A stretch of 64,000 bases of DNA from Blastocystis sp. Blastoise (lineage: Eukaryota; Sar; Bigyra; Opalinata; Blastocystidae), in NCBI GenBank assembly GCA_039096225.1, contig JBBPEB010000003.1, positions 62,001 through 126,000 on the forward strand, given 5' to 3'. This document shows, in pieces, positions 15,471-27,135 of this stretch; the stretch's first letter is position 1, and each line of letters begins with the position of its first letter. The position numbers were made by a program, and so were the translations under genes. The notes beneath the pieces were generated by a model. That model was not told the DNA's origin, did no database searches, and worked only from the letters and a program-made list of their open reading frames with translations.

Positions 15471-15840
15471 GTTTGCTGTTTCTTTATATTTTATTTTTTC
15501 TACTCTATTCATTCATTTTCTATAGTAGCTGTCTCTGCTTGGTGTTTTGACACTTGCTGGTCTCCTTAAACGTTCTGGTCCTTCTTTTGTGTGGTCGTGG
15601 CTCTCTTATAGATGGGTTCTTTAGGTCTAGAATGGAAGGAATCAATGTTAAAAGAAGGTATATATCATCTATATTATCTATTACATATTATATAACTAAC
15701 CCCACTTTATATTTATATAGCAGTAATGTATATATTTATATTTTATTATTCTATATTAATTTACTTTATTATATATTATTATATTATATAACTTACTCTA
15801 TCTTTATATAGGTTTCCGGGGGTCACTATGAGGCAGGATT
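15471..15840 (+). other. Exon-like islands flanked by GT-AG boundaries; no intact frame
   Basis: A G/C-richer block at about 15524-15659 follows a TTCTATAG acceptor-like end and precedes a GTATATAT donor-like start. A second block begins after TATATAG at 15811 with GTTTCCGGGGGTCAC. All three frames of the first block contain stops near its start, so coding is not supported. It could be a non-coding RNA or a decayed mobile element. The 14-mer CACTATGAGGCAGG at 15824-15837 recurs inverted at 25780-25793. Confidence 0.25.
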
Positions 15841-16655
15841 TTTTTGCAAAATCTCTCCAAAATGAAGATTTGTATATCAGACTGAATCAGAACCCTTTCA
15901 GCTTAATTATAAACATGGGGAAAAACCTTAATATATTTGATAAATTCACGGGAATATAAAAAATGTCTTTAAAAATGACCCAATGAAAATTATATATTAT
16001 TTTATATCAGCCAATAAAACATATTTAAAATAAACAAAACGATTGGATAACTTTTCAAGCATTAATATACAGAAGAAAGAACAAAGAAAAGAGAAAAAAA
16101 GACAAGGAAAAAAAAGAAGAAGAGAAGAACAATTTAAGTTTGTAATGGAGTAATCTATACAGCTATTAACACTCTAATAAGACCGCAGAAAGTTTCAATA
16201 CCTATATATAAAGAAATGATAAGAATGTAAAGAATAAAAGGTGAATATAAGTAAATACCATTGATAAGAAGCTTTGTAATGGGTCAAGGTTGAGATACTT
16301 GGTCTTCTTATAGATGCTAGAATATAATTAGTAAAAATGAATAGAAACATACCTTTCCAATTACTATTGTTTTTGATATTTTGAGTTGATAATAATATAA
16401 TAAACCTATAGAATTAATTATAGAATAAATATATATATACCTTATCCATAATCGTATTCATTTACTTATTATATTGATGATATAAAGAAACCTATATACT
16501 ATTATATGTATAAAATAATAAAAATACATTTTATAGAACCTTTATTATATATTTTTGAAATATAAATAGAAAAAATATTTATGTAAAGATTGAAAATTAT
16601 TAAAAAAAATAAACAGGGGTGGGGGTAAAAGAGAATCTTTTTATTTATATATAAA
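15841..16655. other. Gene-free AT-rich stretch
   Basis: I see no gene here. A purine-rich run (AAAGAACAAAGAAAAGAG) lies near 16077-16130 and a G-rich run (GGGGTGGGGGT) near 16616-16627, just before the GC-rich hairpin island. Confidence 0.5.
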
Positions 16656-16706
16656 CTAGGGTCACGCCGCAGGTCCAGTGCCTAACGGCCCCGGACCGCG
16701 GCTGCA
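16656..16706. other. GC-rich island with a 10-bp hairpin
   Basis: About 50 bp of strongly GC-rich sequence is embedded in nearly pure A+T. Arms GCCGC-A-GGTCC (16666-16676) and GGACC-GCGGC (16693-16702) pair over 10 bp with a single bulged A and a 16-nt loop. It is not part of a visible ORF. It could be the stem of a structured RNA, a mitochondrial-type GC cluster or a transposon end. Confidence 0.6.
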
Positions 16707-16840
16707 TAAAGAGTATATAAAAAATATTTATTATCTTTTATCTTATATATTATATATATATAGTTTTTAATATGAGTCATTTATTATATATTATATATTA
16801 TATATTATATATATTATTTATTATTTATTAAATATTAATT

Positions 16841-16908
16841 TCTTATACTCTATATGGAGAGTTACAATTATTTTATGATTGTAATCAGGTTCAATTCCTG
16901 ATATAAGA
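16841..16908 (+). tRNA. tRNA-like cloverleaf, 68 nt, same odd architecture as the one at 13551
   Basis: This has the same 68-nt plan as the upstream copy. The acceptor is TCTTATA/TATAAGA, the D stem CTCT/AGAG with loop ATATGG, the anticodon stem CAATT/GATTG with loop ATTTTAT, and the T stem TCAGG/CCTGA with loop TTCAATT. Here position 33 is T and the anticodon would read TTT (Lys). It too lacks nucleotides 8-9 and an A box, and it has 3-nt linkers. The stem sequences differ from the first copy while pairing is kept, which argues for selection on structure or for descent from two real tRNAs. Confidence 0.45.
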
Positions 16909-16959
16909 TTATTTTAGACTTTTTAAATAAGAAATTAAAAAAGAGAAAAAATTATTGTT

Positions 16960-18760
16960 TAATTAAAATCACTTTCTAAGTCAATTTTTTCACAACAATT
17001 TATTTTTAAAATATATTTTGTATTTAGTAATAATTAAACAACTGTTTAAAACATTCTTTGAGTTTTTAAAGTCAATAACTTTAGAAATGAGTACCAATGT
17101 GAAGTAGTGTAAAGTATTTTTAATTCATAAAATTCATTTAAATAAGCATAATATAATAATTTTAACTCATTTTAATACTTTTTAAAAGAATTAGAAAGCT
17201 TTAATCATAACAAAGTCAGCATTCATTCTAACTTTGACAACTAAAACATTATTTAAAAAGTTAATATTTTTATATTCGTCTCAAATAATGATTTTAACAT
17301 AAATAACTCAAAATAGTAACTTTTAAATAGACTTTACCCATTCAAGATCCACTGTATCAAAACAGTTTCCGTCAGTCTTTTGATATAATATAGAGTTTAT
17401 CATACTATTTATTAAATAAAAGTAAATGTTTTGAATCTCTTTCTTAAAGACCCTTTTTGACACATTATGAAAAGTTGACACACTTAAACTCATTTTTAAA
17501 TGCTAATATTTACACACTTTACTTAATATGACCATAGCTACACATTGGTGATCACTTTAAAACATTTTGTAAACCTTTTGCATTTGCTCATTTACTTCGA
17601 CCAAAATATTTTCATCCCTCCTTTTGACATAATATAGAGTGTGTTGTCTAATTATATGAAAGCGATGGGGAATTTTGAATCTCGTCCTCTAAGTCAATCA
17701 TTTTCACATTTTTTAAAATTAAGACCCTTAGAGTTGATTTTTGAAGTTAATTTTTCTACAGTGTTCCAAAAACACGATTTTGGATAAACTGAAGTAAAAA
17801 TATTTTTTCAATAACTCTCACAACCCTTCACACATCCAGTCTCTAAAAATAGTTTTTGCTATATTTTTGATATGTTGTAGAGTGTCTCTTAGTGTATACT
17901 GAACAATATCTCGTTTCTTAAAACTCTCATTTTATGACTCTCTTTGAACATATTTTTACTAATTGAAAGGCTTAAACATATTTTTAAAAGCTAATATTTA
18001 CATAGTAGACTTTATATGACTCTATAAGCACATTAGTCAACACTTTAGACTTTTTAAGGACACTTTACCATTTGGTCATACACTTTGATCAAAACATTTT
18101 CGTCCCTTCTTTTAACATAATATAGCTCATACACTCTAGTTTAATGAATAAACACTCTTATTTTGAATCTCGTCCTCTAAGTCACTCATTTTTACATTTT
18201 TTTAAATTTAAGACCCTTAGAGTTGATTTTTTGACTCAATTTTTCTACAGTGCACGAAATTCACGATTTTAAATAAACTGAAGTAAAAATAAATTTTTAA
18301 TAACTCTCACAACACCTCACACATCCACTCTCTAAAAATTATTTTCTTTGCACTTTTGATATGTTGTAGAGCTACTACAGCTGTACACTAATTAAAATCT
18401 ATAAATTTTTTATTCATAGTTTAAGACTATGTTTTACACATTTATTTAAATTTGGCAACCTTAAACTATTTATTTAAAGTTCTTATTCATAGAATATACT
18501 TAATACATGATTCTATACACATATGCAAACACTTTTACTTTTTAAGACACATTTTGTCATTTGGTGATACACTTTGACCATCATAATTTTGACTCTCCTT
18601 TTAACATAGAATAGAGTATTATCTCTAGTTTACTAAACAAAAGTCATTATATTGAATCTTATCCTCTAAGACCACTTAATTCACATTTTTTCAAAATTGT
18701 GACACTCAAACTCATTATTTTAAGACCTTGTTTTAACTATAGTAGTTTGAGGACCTATTG
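16960..18760. repeat. Satellite-like array: 244-bp monomers in a 488-bp dimeric repeat
   Basis: The phrase TTTTGA(C/T)AT..(A)TAGAG recurs at 17380, 17624, 17867, 18112, 18356 and 18601, a spacing of 243-245 bp. Monomers alternate between two classes. One is preceded by TTTGGTCATACACTTTGA and CCTC/CTTC, at 17624, 18112 and 18601. The other is preceded by CTCTCACAAC and CACACATCCA, at 17867 and 18356. GAATCTCGTCCTCTAAGTCA therefore repeats about every 488 bp. Decayed units extend upstream to about 16960. No coding frame is conserved. Confidence 0.85.
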
Positions 18761-20005
18761 ATTACCATTATACAATATTAGTCCATTATAAGAAGATCGA
18801 AGAAAAATATCGATCACTCAAAAATCGTCCTCAGGAACTCAAAATTGGTACACCTAGGTTTTTCGACCTCCTGAATCAGAATATCATGTCAAAATAAGAA
18901 TCTAAATTTGACCGTTAAGGCCTCACGTGTTCAATATGAAAAAGTATTAAAAAATAGATAAATATAAAGAATAAACACGGATAACGTATATTGTGGGATT
19001 GAGAAAAAATCAAGTTTACCCCATGTTTATTTTCCAATTGTCTGGTCAACAATTTTTATCGGGGTCACCCCAAAGAGCCAATCAAAAACGACTCAAAAAT
19101 CATGTTTTCTGTTCTTTTATTAATATCTTTTTAATTATTAATTATATCGCTTAACCAAATATATGGTGCACAACTACATGTTATATCCTATTGAACTGTG
19201 TTTCACTCAAAAGTTAACTCCCCGTAAGTTTAGAGGAGTTGCGGCGACAAACTATAGTATATAGTAGCCAATCAAATGCATTTTCCAAAAACTGACCAAT
19301 GGGAATTTTTTTGCCTATTCTCATATATATAGTAATGAAATTTCATTAAAATTTGATTTAAATCCAGGAGATAGATGAAAACGTCTGTTTTTCTTTTTTT
19401 TAATACTAAAAAGTCTTTGTTAAACAAAAGTCTATTAATAGAGTTTAAAATGAGTTGTATACGTTTATTTATTCTTATTAATAACGTGTAGAGACTACTG
19501 AAATAACAATTTTAATATTTTCAAGGAATGAAGTCATAATTGCCCTCATGTATAGGTTCTATTGATATAATAATATGACATAATTGATAAGAACAGAGTA
19601 AATTATAAAATAAGAGAATTTATATGTCTTTATGTTTGTCTAATTAGTACATTCTTTAAAAAATAATTATTTTTATTTTTCTATGATTATTATAATAGAA
19701 ACATGTTTCTATGAATAATTTAAACAAAATAATAAATACAATTTAAATTGTTATACGAGAAATATATCAAAAATAATAGATAATAATAAAACACTGTATC
19801 TTTATAAGAAAAGTAAATAATAACATAAAATTATCATGCAGTTTAATATAAATCAGTTTTGAATCATAAATATATGATTTAAATGAATAATAATATTATA
19901 ACAATAGGAGAATAAATATTTATTCATCGAATACATAATATATATGTGGTAATAGAAGGAGGAAGAAGAGTAGTTATTATATAGTGTATTATTTCTCTAT
20001 ATGCT
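18761..20005. other. Gene-free stretch with CCAAT-type words
   Basis: The segment 18770-18950 is of higher complexity than its surroundings but has no open frame. GGGGTCACCCC, a palindrome, lies near 19066. AGCCAATCAAA occurs near 19077 and 19267, and GACCAATGGG near 19304. I see no gene. Confidence 0.5.
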
Positions 20006-20604
20006 TTACTTTTTATATATTAAAAGAAATAGAAAGAGTAGAATAGAATGAAGATAATAAATGATATACATAATAGTATATTGAAGATTCTTTTGAAATA
20101 GATAATATAATATTAAAAATAAATTCAATTCAATAAGCTTATATAATTGTATATATATATATGTATATATATATATACCCATAAAGTAGTTCTTCTCCCA
20201 TCGATAATCGTTGTTTCAATACAAATGTAAGTGTAGAATATTTAATATAATGTTTATATCTATCTTGTAATCGTTCTAAACCATAGACAATACAATATTT
20301 CTTTTCTTCTTTAGATAATATACTATATCCTTATGATACTATATATTTATTTCTATAAAGCCATTAATAAGATATGCTTTTGCATAAAAACAATTCCAAT
20401 ATAATTTATTATCAAAACTCGCAATTCGAACACAGCATTCCGTTAACTTTTGCCAAAAACGATTCCATTTTAAATAATAAAGGCCAAATATATGATTTAC
20501 TAAACACATAGGATAACATTCAGGTAAGGATTTCGTTAATAACATTTGAACCGCTTTCTCTATATATGCATTTCTTATACGTTCTTCTGTTAAAGATACC
20601 TATA

Positions 20605-20644
<40 letters not shown>

Positions 20645-23319
20645 TATTTGTAAAATAGAGTATATATATATTATATATTATATTCATTATACTATAATAT
20701 ATATATACAGGAACATTTTCAAGGTTAGTAATTACATTAAATAGATCTACAGGACTGACAAACGGATAAGATGAATTATCTTCTATATCAGGTACTAAGT
20801 AAATAAGTTGTGCCGTTTCATCATCTGGACTTTTCTTTAGTTTCTCCATAAATTCATTTTTCGCCTTAATAGTCATGGTATATATAAGTTCATGGTCATC
20901 CGTTTTATATTGGAAATGATGATGTACTGATCGAATGACGCTCTGTATGTCGATACGAAGAATGTTCGAAGAGAGTAACGTTTTGTACTATAGAGAAATA
21001 TTATAATATATGCATTAATATTATGTTTTTTAATGATATATAGAGAGTAATAGAAAAAAAACAACAATAATATACTATTATTATTATTTATATACATAAT
21101 TTGTCTTTACTCGCTAATCCAATTCTATCTAAGAATACTTGTAAAGTCTTTGTATATAGGGCGGGGATGAAGGGAGAGCGAGTAACGAAGTGGAACAACA
21201 GGAGAATCTGTGAAGGGGAGGAAAATAAAGAAAAAAAAAATATATATATATATATATATAAATGGAAGAATAAGAGAGAATGATATCATAATCCAAACTA
21301 ATTTATATATACATATATATATACCATAAACAGTGTCTTCTACAAGATATAAAGAGGGATAAATAGAGTGATCATCGAAGAATGTTGTAAGACAAAGAGA
21401 AATGTCCCGCGGGGAATTGAGAGATAGGAAAGTAGTGATAGCCACAGAGAGTAGTTCATTAAGGGATTCCGTGGGAGGAAGAAGGAGGGAAGATAATGGA
21501 ATATCTACATACTATATATATATATATATAGTTATAAATAAAGAATATATATATAGTTATAAATAGAATAATAATAGAGAAAATTATATATATATACTTG
21601 ATATCTAAGGAATTCAGGGCTATCATATAAATCATGTATATTATCTTTATTAAATTGTTCTTGTAATAGATATACATTCTTATATTTGGTTCCCGCGTCG
21701 ATAGTTGCCGCCAAGGAAGTCACGAGAGGTTCATTGTTATTAATCATAATGAATGTAGCTTCAGGATAATGAGAAGAGAGAGAAAGAGGAAGAGAAGTAT
21801 TGACGGATGTCCAGTGTAAGAAGGAGAAATGAGCTAGAAAAGAAAGGAATATATAACTAGAATATATATAGGAATATATAGCTAGAATAAATATAGGAAT
21901 ATAGAGCTAGAATAAATATAGGAATATAGAGCTAGAAATATATATAATAATAAGCATAATAATATTAAGAATAGCAATAATAAGTATAATTATAATAGAG
22001 TATAAAAAAGAAAATAAGAGAATGTCACAGTATGCGTCACATACGACGATCTACTTCAATATTTTGCTTTAAAATTCGAAGAACAGTTTTGTCAGATGTA
22101 GGACGTGCTTTGAACGATAAATAATTAAGAATGGCACTATATATAAAAGTATATATAGGTATATGTAGTGAGAAAAAAATAGATATATATGGTTATATAA
22201 AAAAAATACATATATATATACTTCATAGTAGCTTCTCCATTGATTCTATCCACAAATAGATTACGACTATGAACATTCTTAACCCCGCGGGAAATCATCA
22301 AATCAAAGGGTAATTGTAAATAGCTATATAGTTATATATATAGTTATATATATAATTATATATAGTTATATATATACAGATTAATAAGAGTATGTATATA
22401 TGTAGAATTGAGACCCAATCGGAGTAGAGAATAAAGAGCAATACCATCACTCACCTATATATATAGTTATATATAGTTATAAATATAGTTATATATAGTT
22501 ATATATAGTTATATACTATTCTTAATAATATCGTTAAAGAGTTGAGTGTAATCTTTGGTATTCTTATACCTATAATATAATAGTATATAATAATAAATAA
22601 TAATAAGATATAATAAATAATAGTAAAATATAACATATAATATACTAATCAAGATTGTCTAGAAGAAGTCGGCCTTGACTTTCTTTGCTCATCAGATCCT
22701 CGCGGGGATCTGTGTATAATTTATGCATAGTATCAATAAGTGTATAGATAGGGGGTAATTGTATATATGTATATAAAGGCAGAGAAAAGAAGCATATAAG
22801 TCTTCAGATAGAGTCCATCTGAATTTAGATTGTTCAATTATACTTAATATCAGTCCATTCTTAGTATTTGAATATGTATATAAGAATTAATCTTTATTCC
22901 ATTTTAAATATAGTTTATTTAATGTATTTCTAATTATATAAGAACTACATATATATACATTATGTATATCGGACATATTCTGTAGAGTTGATTGAGCATA
23001 TATATTGTTGAAAAGTGGCTTAATATTGATGAATTGAATCAAAGGAAGACTTCCCGCCAATTTCACAGTCAATAAACCAGTATTTCTATATACATATATA
23101 TTTATATATAGATCATATATAATAAGAAGATTAGCAGAAAATACACAGAATATATATTATTCATGTAGTAAATATACTATTATATATACTATTATATATA
23201 TATACTGTCCACAGATAGATACTGTTAATATTCATTTGGCGGGATACGAGGTAATAAATAAGAAAATAAATTTGATACATGACTATATTTCTGTGAATAC
23301 ATAACAATTAATAAATCAG

Positions 23320-23352
<33 letters not shown>

Positions 23353-24769
23353 TTCATATACAGTTAATTGTATAGGAATTATAACGTGCCTTAACGTTCT
23401 TTGAGGGATGGAGGAGTGCGTCAGTGAGGGAGTTACAAGAAGTAACTATAAGAATGTATATATATATATATATAATGATTATTATGAAGATATATATATA
23501 CAGGCAGATCTTTCAATAGGTTGAAGACGACTATATATATGTATAATTATTATTATTATTATTATTATATAAAATTATATAAAATAATATATATGCATCA
23601 AGTTGTTGAAAGCTCTTTAGAATACGAAGTGCATGAAGACGATGTGTATGTAAAGGGGAGGCGAGAAGTGGTGCGAGGGTAGGGATAAGGGCCTGAAGGC
23701 GAGAGGATGAAAGGTAGGGACTATCAGAAGATAATGATGTATATATATATCTATATATATATATATATAATAGTATTAATATATAGATAATATGGATAAA
23801 GTATAATAATCTAATATATATATATACCTGCAAAAGTAGCTAAAATGATAGGATTATATTTATATATAGGTATCAATTCAGATAATATTGAAATTAACTA
23901 TATAATAATAAATAATAATAATATATATATATATATATACTTATTCTTGTTGTTGTAAGGAATCCATAATAGTATCTCTTTCAAAAACATTTATATATAT
24001 ATAATGAATAATTTTTGACCAATAAACGTCATTCTCCATACATAAACCTATATATATATATATATATAATAAGTATATATAATAATAATAAATATAATAA
24101 TAAGTATATATATACACTCTTGTTTATCTTTTAATTGATTTCATAACTGAATGTCTTCTTTAATATATTGTTCACTTATAGTTTGAAAATATATAAATAT
24201 AATATATGATAACAGCTGGATAGTAATTATAAGAATGAACTATATATATATATTATTTTCATAATCAAAATATAATCGTAACTATAATAAATATAATAAT
24301 AATAAATATAATAATAGATAAAATTGTAATATTATTTATATATACTTTGTATTTCAAAATAGTTTGAATAGCATTCCAATATATCACTTTCATAACTGTA
24401 GTATACTAATGATACTAACTACTTTCTATATAGGTACATAAAAAATACTTAAAGATCTTGCATAATAATCTACTATATCCATAGTAAATACTAATGATTC
24501 TTCTCGATATATTTCTAATAATTATTTTATACTTAAAAAGAAAGAACGATATATCTAAGGAGAAGGGATGTAGTAGAGGGAAACAAGTGAAAGATATGTA
24601 GATATATCCATTTTATTATTTCTATATAAATATATATAAATAATAAATGATAATAAGTTTAATAATAATATAACTAATATAATATAAATAATAAATATAT
24701 ATACTTATCTAGATTTTTGTATTTAAAATGACCTACAAACATAAATCTAAATTTTAAAATGTTCCACAT
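20006..24769 (-). pseudogene. Large multi-exon helical-repeat-like gene, 5' portion apparently broken
   Basis: Many short exons separated by TA-rich introns run along the minus strand. Convincing 3' exons include LPPIYTLIDTMHKLYTDPRE, ISRGVKNVHSRNLFVDRING, YLSFKARPTSDKTVLRILKQ, SLNELLSVAITTFLSLNSPR, DIEDNSSYPFVSPVDLFNVI and YYLKWNRFWQKLTECCVRIA, ending at a TAA at 20006-20008. The look is that of a large HEAT-type alpha-helical scaffold, but I do not recognise the family. Upstream exons do not chain. One ends with an in-frame TAA near 23940 (DSLQQQE*), one holds a TGA near 24150, one a TAA near 23225 (RIPPNEY*), and the donor near 23590 reads CATAT where GTATAT is expected. Either the 5' half is decayed or the true start lies further downstream. 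A possible start at 24769 is a guess. Confidence 0.45.
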
Positions 24770-25770
24770 TCAATTACGGTATATGTATCGTATATCTATA
24801 TATATATATATATAATTTATTATCATAAAAATATTAGTAAATATTATTTAAAAAGAGACAGATCAGAATATAACAAATTAGTTTAATAAATAAATATAAA
24901 AATAAATTAATAAAATAATAATAATAAAAAAAATAATTATAATATAATTAATAAAAATACTCACATAAACTGACATAGAACACACAGCAAACACTTCGGG
25001 AAGCCATCAATCATTCTATACTATAAAATAAAGATATATTAAATAAATAATGCTAATTAAAAAATATAATTATATACAGAAAGTGTTTTTGATCCAGTTG
25101 AGCCACCTAGGAAAATACAGAACCAAATTTTACGATGGAAAGAGTTGTCCTATCTTTAAAAGACCTGATACCTAAAATAAGAAATGAATTAAGTAAAATA
25201 AAATATTAAAAATACAATAAATTTGAAAAAAGGACACTGTAACTAAATAAGAAATAATGTAATTAAATCAAATATATAATCATACGTCAAGTTGAGCAAA
25301 AAAAGTAATCAAAAGACCAACTTTCAAATTTTTCTTTTTTTTTGAAATGAAAAAAATTACCGTGTATTACAAAATTTGACTGTCTGAATTTTTGTTTTTG
25401 ACTTTTTTTATAAACATCATAAAACAAGTTTTTTCATTTATATTATGAGTCTACATGCTCTATTGAACACCGTTTAGCAATTTTTTATTGAAAATAAGTC
25501 AACATTTCCAAACCACTAATGTTAAGAAAACAAACATAAAAAGCAGCTCTGTTTGTCAAATAAAGACCCTATTGACTAAATATAAACTTAAAAACCTCAT
25601 ATTAACTCTATATGAGAAGAATAAAGAAAAATAGAAAAATAATATCGACTTAGAATTATTTTTTTTTGTTTTTCAGAAAAATTCCTTCTCTAAACCACTT
25701 TTTTAGAAGGTCAAATTTTTAAAGAAAAATTATTGGACTATTTTAAAAATTAACCAACCAAAACTCTTAA
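24770..25770. other. Gene-free AT-rich stretch
   Basis: I see no supported coding region. A short frame at about 24960-25020 on the minus strand (MIDGFPKCLLCVLCQFM) is too short to call. The rest is T/A homopolymer runs with scattered mixed sequence. Confidence 0.5.
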
Positions 25771-25906
25771 ATAGGCCACCCTGCCTCATAGTGGGTTCCG
25801 TTGCTGTCGTTGTTGTTAATTGGAGAGAATGGCTTATCAAAGGTATGTATATATATTAATTATATTCCTTTTTATTACTTATACTATTTAATATATCTTT
25901 TATAGG

Positions 25907-26105
25907 ATGGTTCCTTGTCTTCGCTTCCTTTCTTTTCTTGTAATTGTCGTGATAAAAGGTATATATTTTTATTTTATTATTATTTTAAAATGTTATATAT
26001 ATTACTAATAGTACTAGTTAATTAATATCATCTCTTTATATAGGTTGGCTTGGTTTGGGTTTCCAATTAAAGACTGAAACTGTCCTGCTGCTTAAATATT
26101 ATTAA
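25907..26105 (+). CDS. Tiny two-exon ORF, hydrophobic, unidentified
   Basis: Exons 25907-25958 and 26044-26105 join across a GTATAT...TATATAG intron to give 37 residues beginning MVPCLRFLSFLVIVVIKGWL. A third block upstream (about 25771-25846) also ends in a GTATGT donor and reads VGSVAVVVVNWREWLIKGW through the first exon in another frame, then stops. The islands are clearly less AT-rich than their surroundings and are properly spliced, but two competing frames and the small size leave coding status open. It may be a non-coding transcript or a membrane micropeptide. Confidence 0.25.
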
Positions 26106-26420
26106 ATATTATATATACTAAATTATATTGTTAATTATATGTTTTATTATCTTTTTTTAAATATTTATTATATTGTTTTTTATATATTTATTATTCTTGT
26201 TTTTATTATATGTTTTTAATTATAATTTGATGTTATTTAATTTGCTTGTTTTGTTGTATCGTTGATTATTACACCACAAAAATAATATAAAGACCAATAA
26301 ATATAGAATAAAGGATGAAAATAAGCATTTCTATTGGCCAATTATCTATTTTAAGGTGTGTCATACTTATTCACTGCTCTGTTGATAAAAAAACCCACTG
26401 AAACTCTGACCAAAAATGAC

Positions 26421-26663
26421 ACTGCTCCACCACTGGGGAAACCAAACTGAACTTTTCAATCATCTTTTTACTAAAGTCTACCCAAAAAAATTTACTGCTC
26501 CACCACTGGGGAAACCAAACAGAAATTTACAATTATCTTTTTACTAAACCTTGCTTAAAAATTCCAACTGCTCCACCACTGGGGAAACCACACTGAAATT
26601 TACAAACACCTTTTTACTAAAGTCAACCCAAAAAACTTCACTGCTCCACCACTGGGGAAACCA
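26421..26663. repeat. Minisatellite, 4 copies of a 72-74-bp unit with an invariant core
   Basis: A 24-bp core containing CTGCTCCACCACTGGGGAAA is identical in all four copies, which start at 26421, 26493, 26567 and 26640. The roughly 49-bp parts between cores are AT-rich and diverged (CTTTTTACTAAA is shared). A decayed fifth copy precedes it near 26368. Unit lengths of 72, 74 and 73 exclude a coding repeat. Confidence 0.9.
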
Positions 26664-27135
26664 GTTTGTTATAACCAAAAACCTTTTCACAGACCCCAAA
26701 AAATGCTTATAGTGTAAATAGTATATTATAATGTATTTCTTTAGTTATTATAGTTTTAAAAGAATGATAATAAATTTTTTAAGTTTATTATTATATATGA
26801 CTAAAACAAAACGACGAATGATAAAGAAAGCAATCTTTGTGATATATATATATATATATAATTGATTGTGTTAAGCTTCAAATATGTTCATATAAAGAAA
26901 TAAATATAGATTGTAAATATATATAAGAAAAATATATATATTTATAATATATAAAGAAATGAAATTAAATTTATATAATATAACAAAAAGAAATGGTGAG
27001 CAATATATATAAAGAATAAAACAAATATATATATAAAGAATAAAAAGTAGAAAAAAATATATGTATCGAAAGAATAAAATATAGAAATCATAATAAAGAT
27101 GTAAAAATCATAATAATAAACAATATATATATTGT
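26664..27135. other. 3' spacer of the ZIP transporter gene
   Basis: This AT-rich stretch holds short TA repeats and no gene. The apparent ORF over 26942-27202 is composition reading out of the last ZIP exon in another frame. Confidence 0.6.

Noticed and set aside
22900-24200. Alternative genetic code explaining in-frame stops in the 20-25 kb gene
   Set aside because: TAA, TAG and TGA each end a well-supported gene in this window, and no conserved residue elsewhere is encoded by a stop codon.
26421-26663. CRISPR array (identical repeats with spacers)
   Set aside because: The spacers resemble each other and the setting is eukaryotic with no cas genes; it is a minisatellite with a conserved core.
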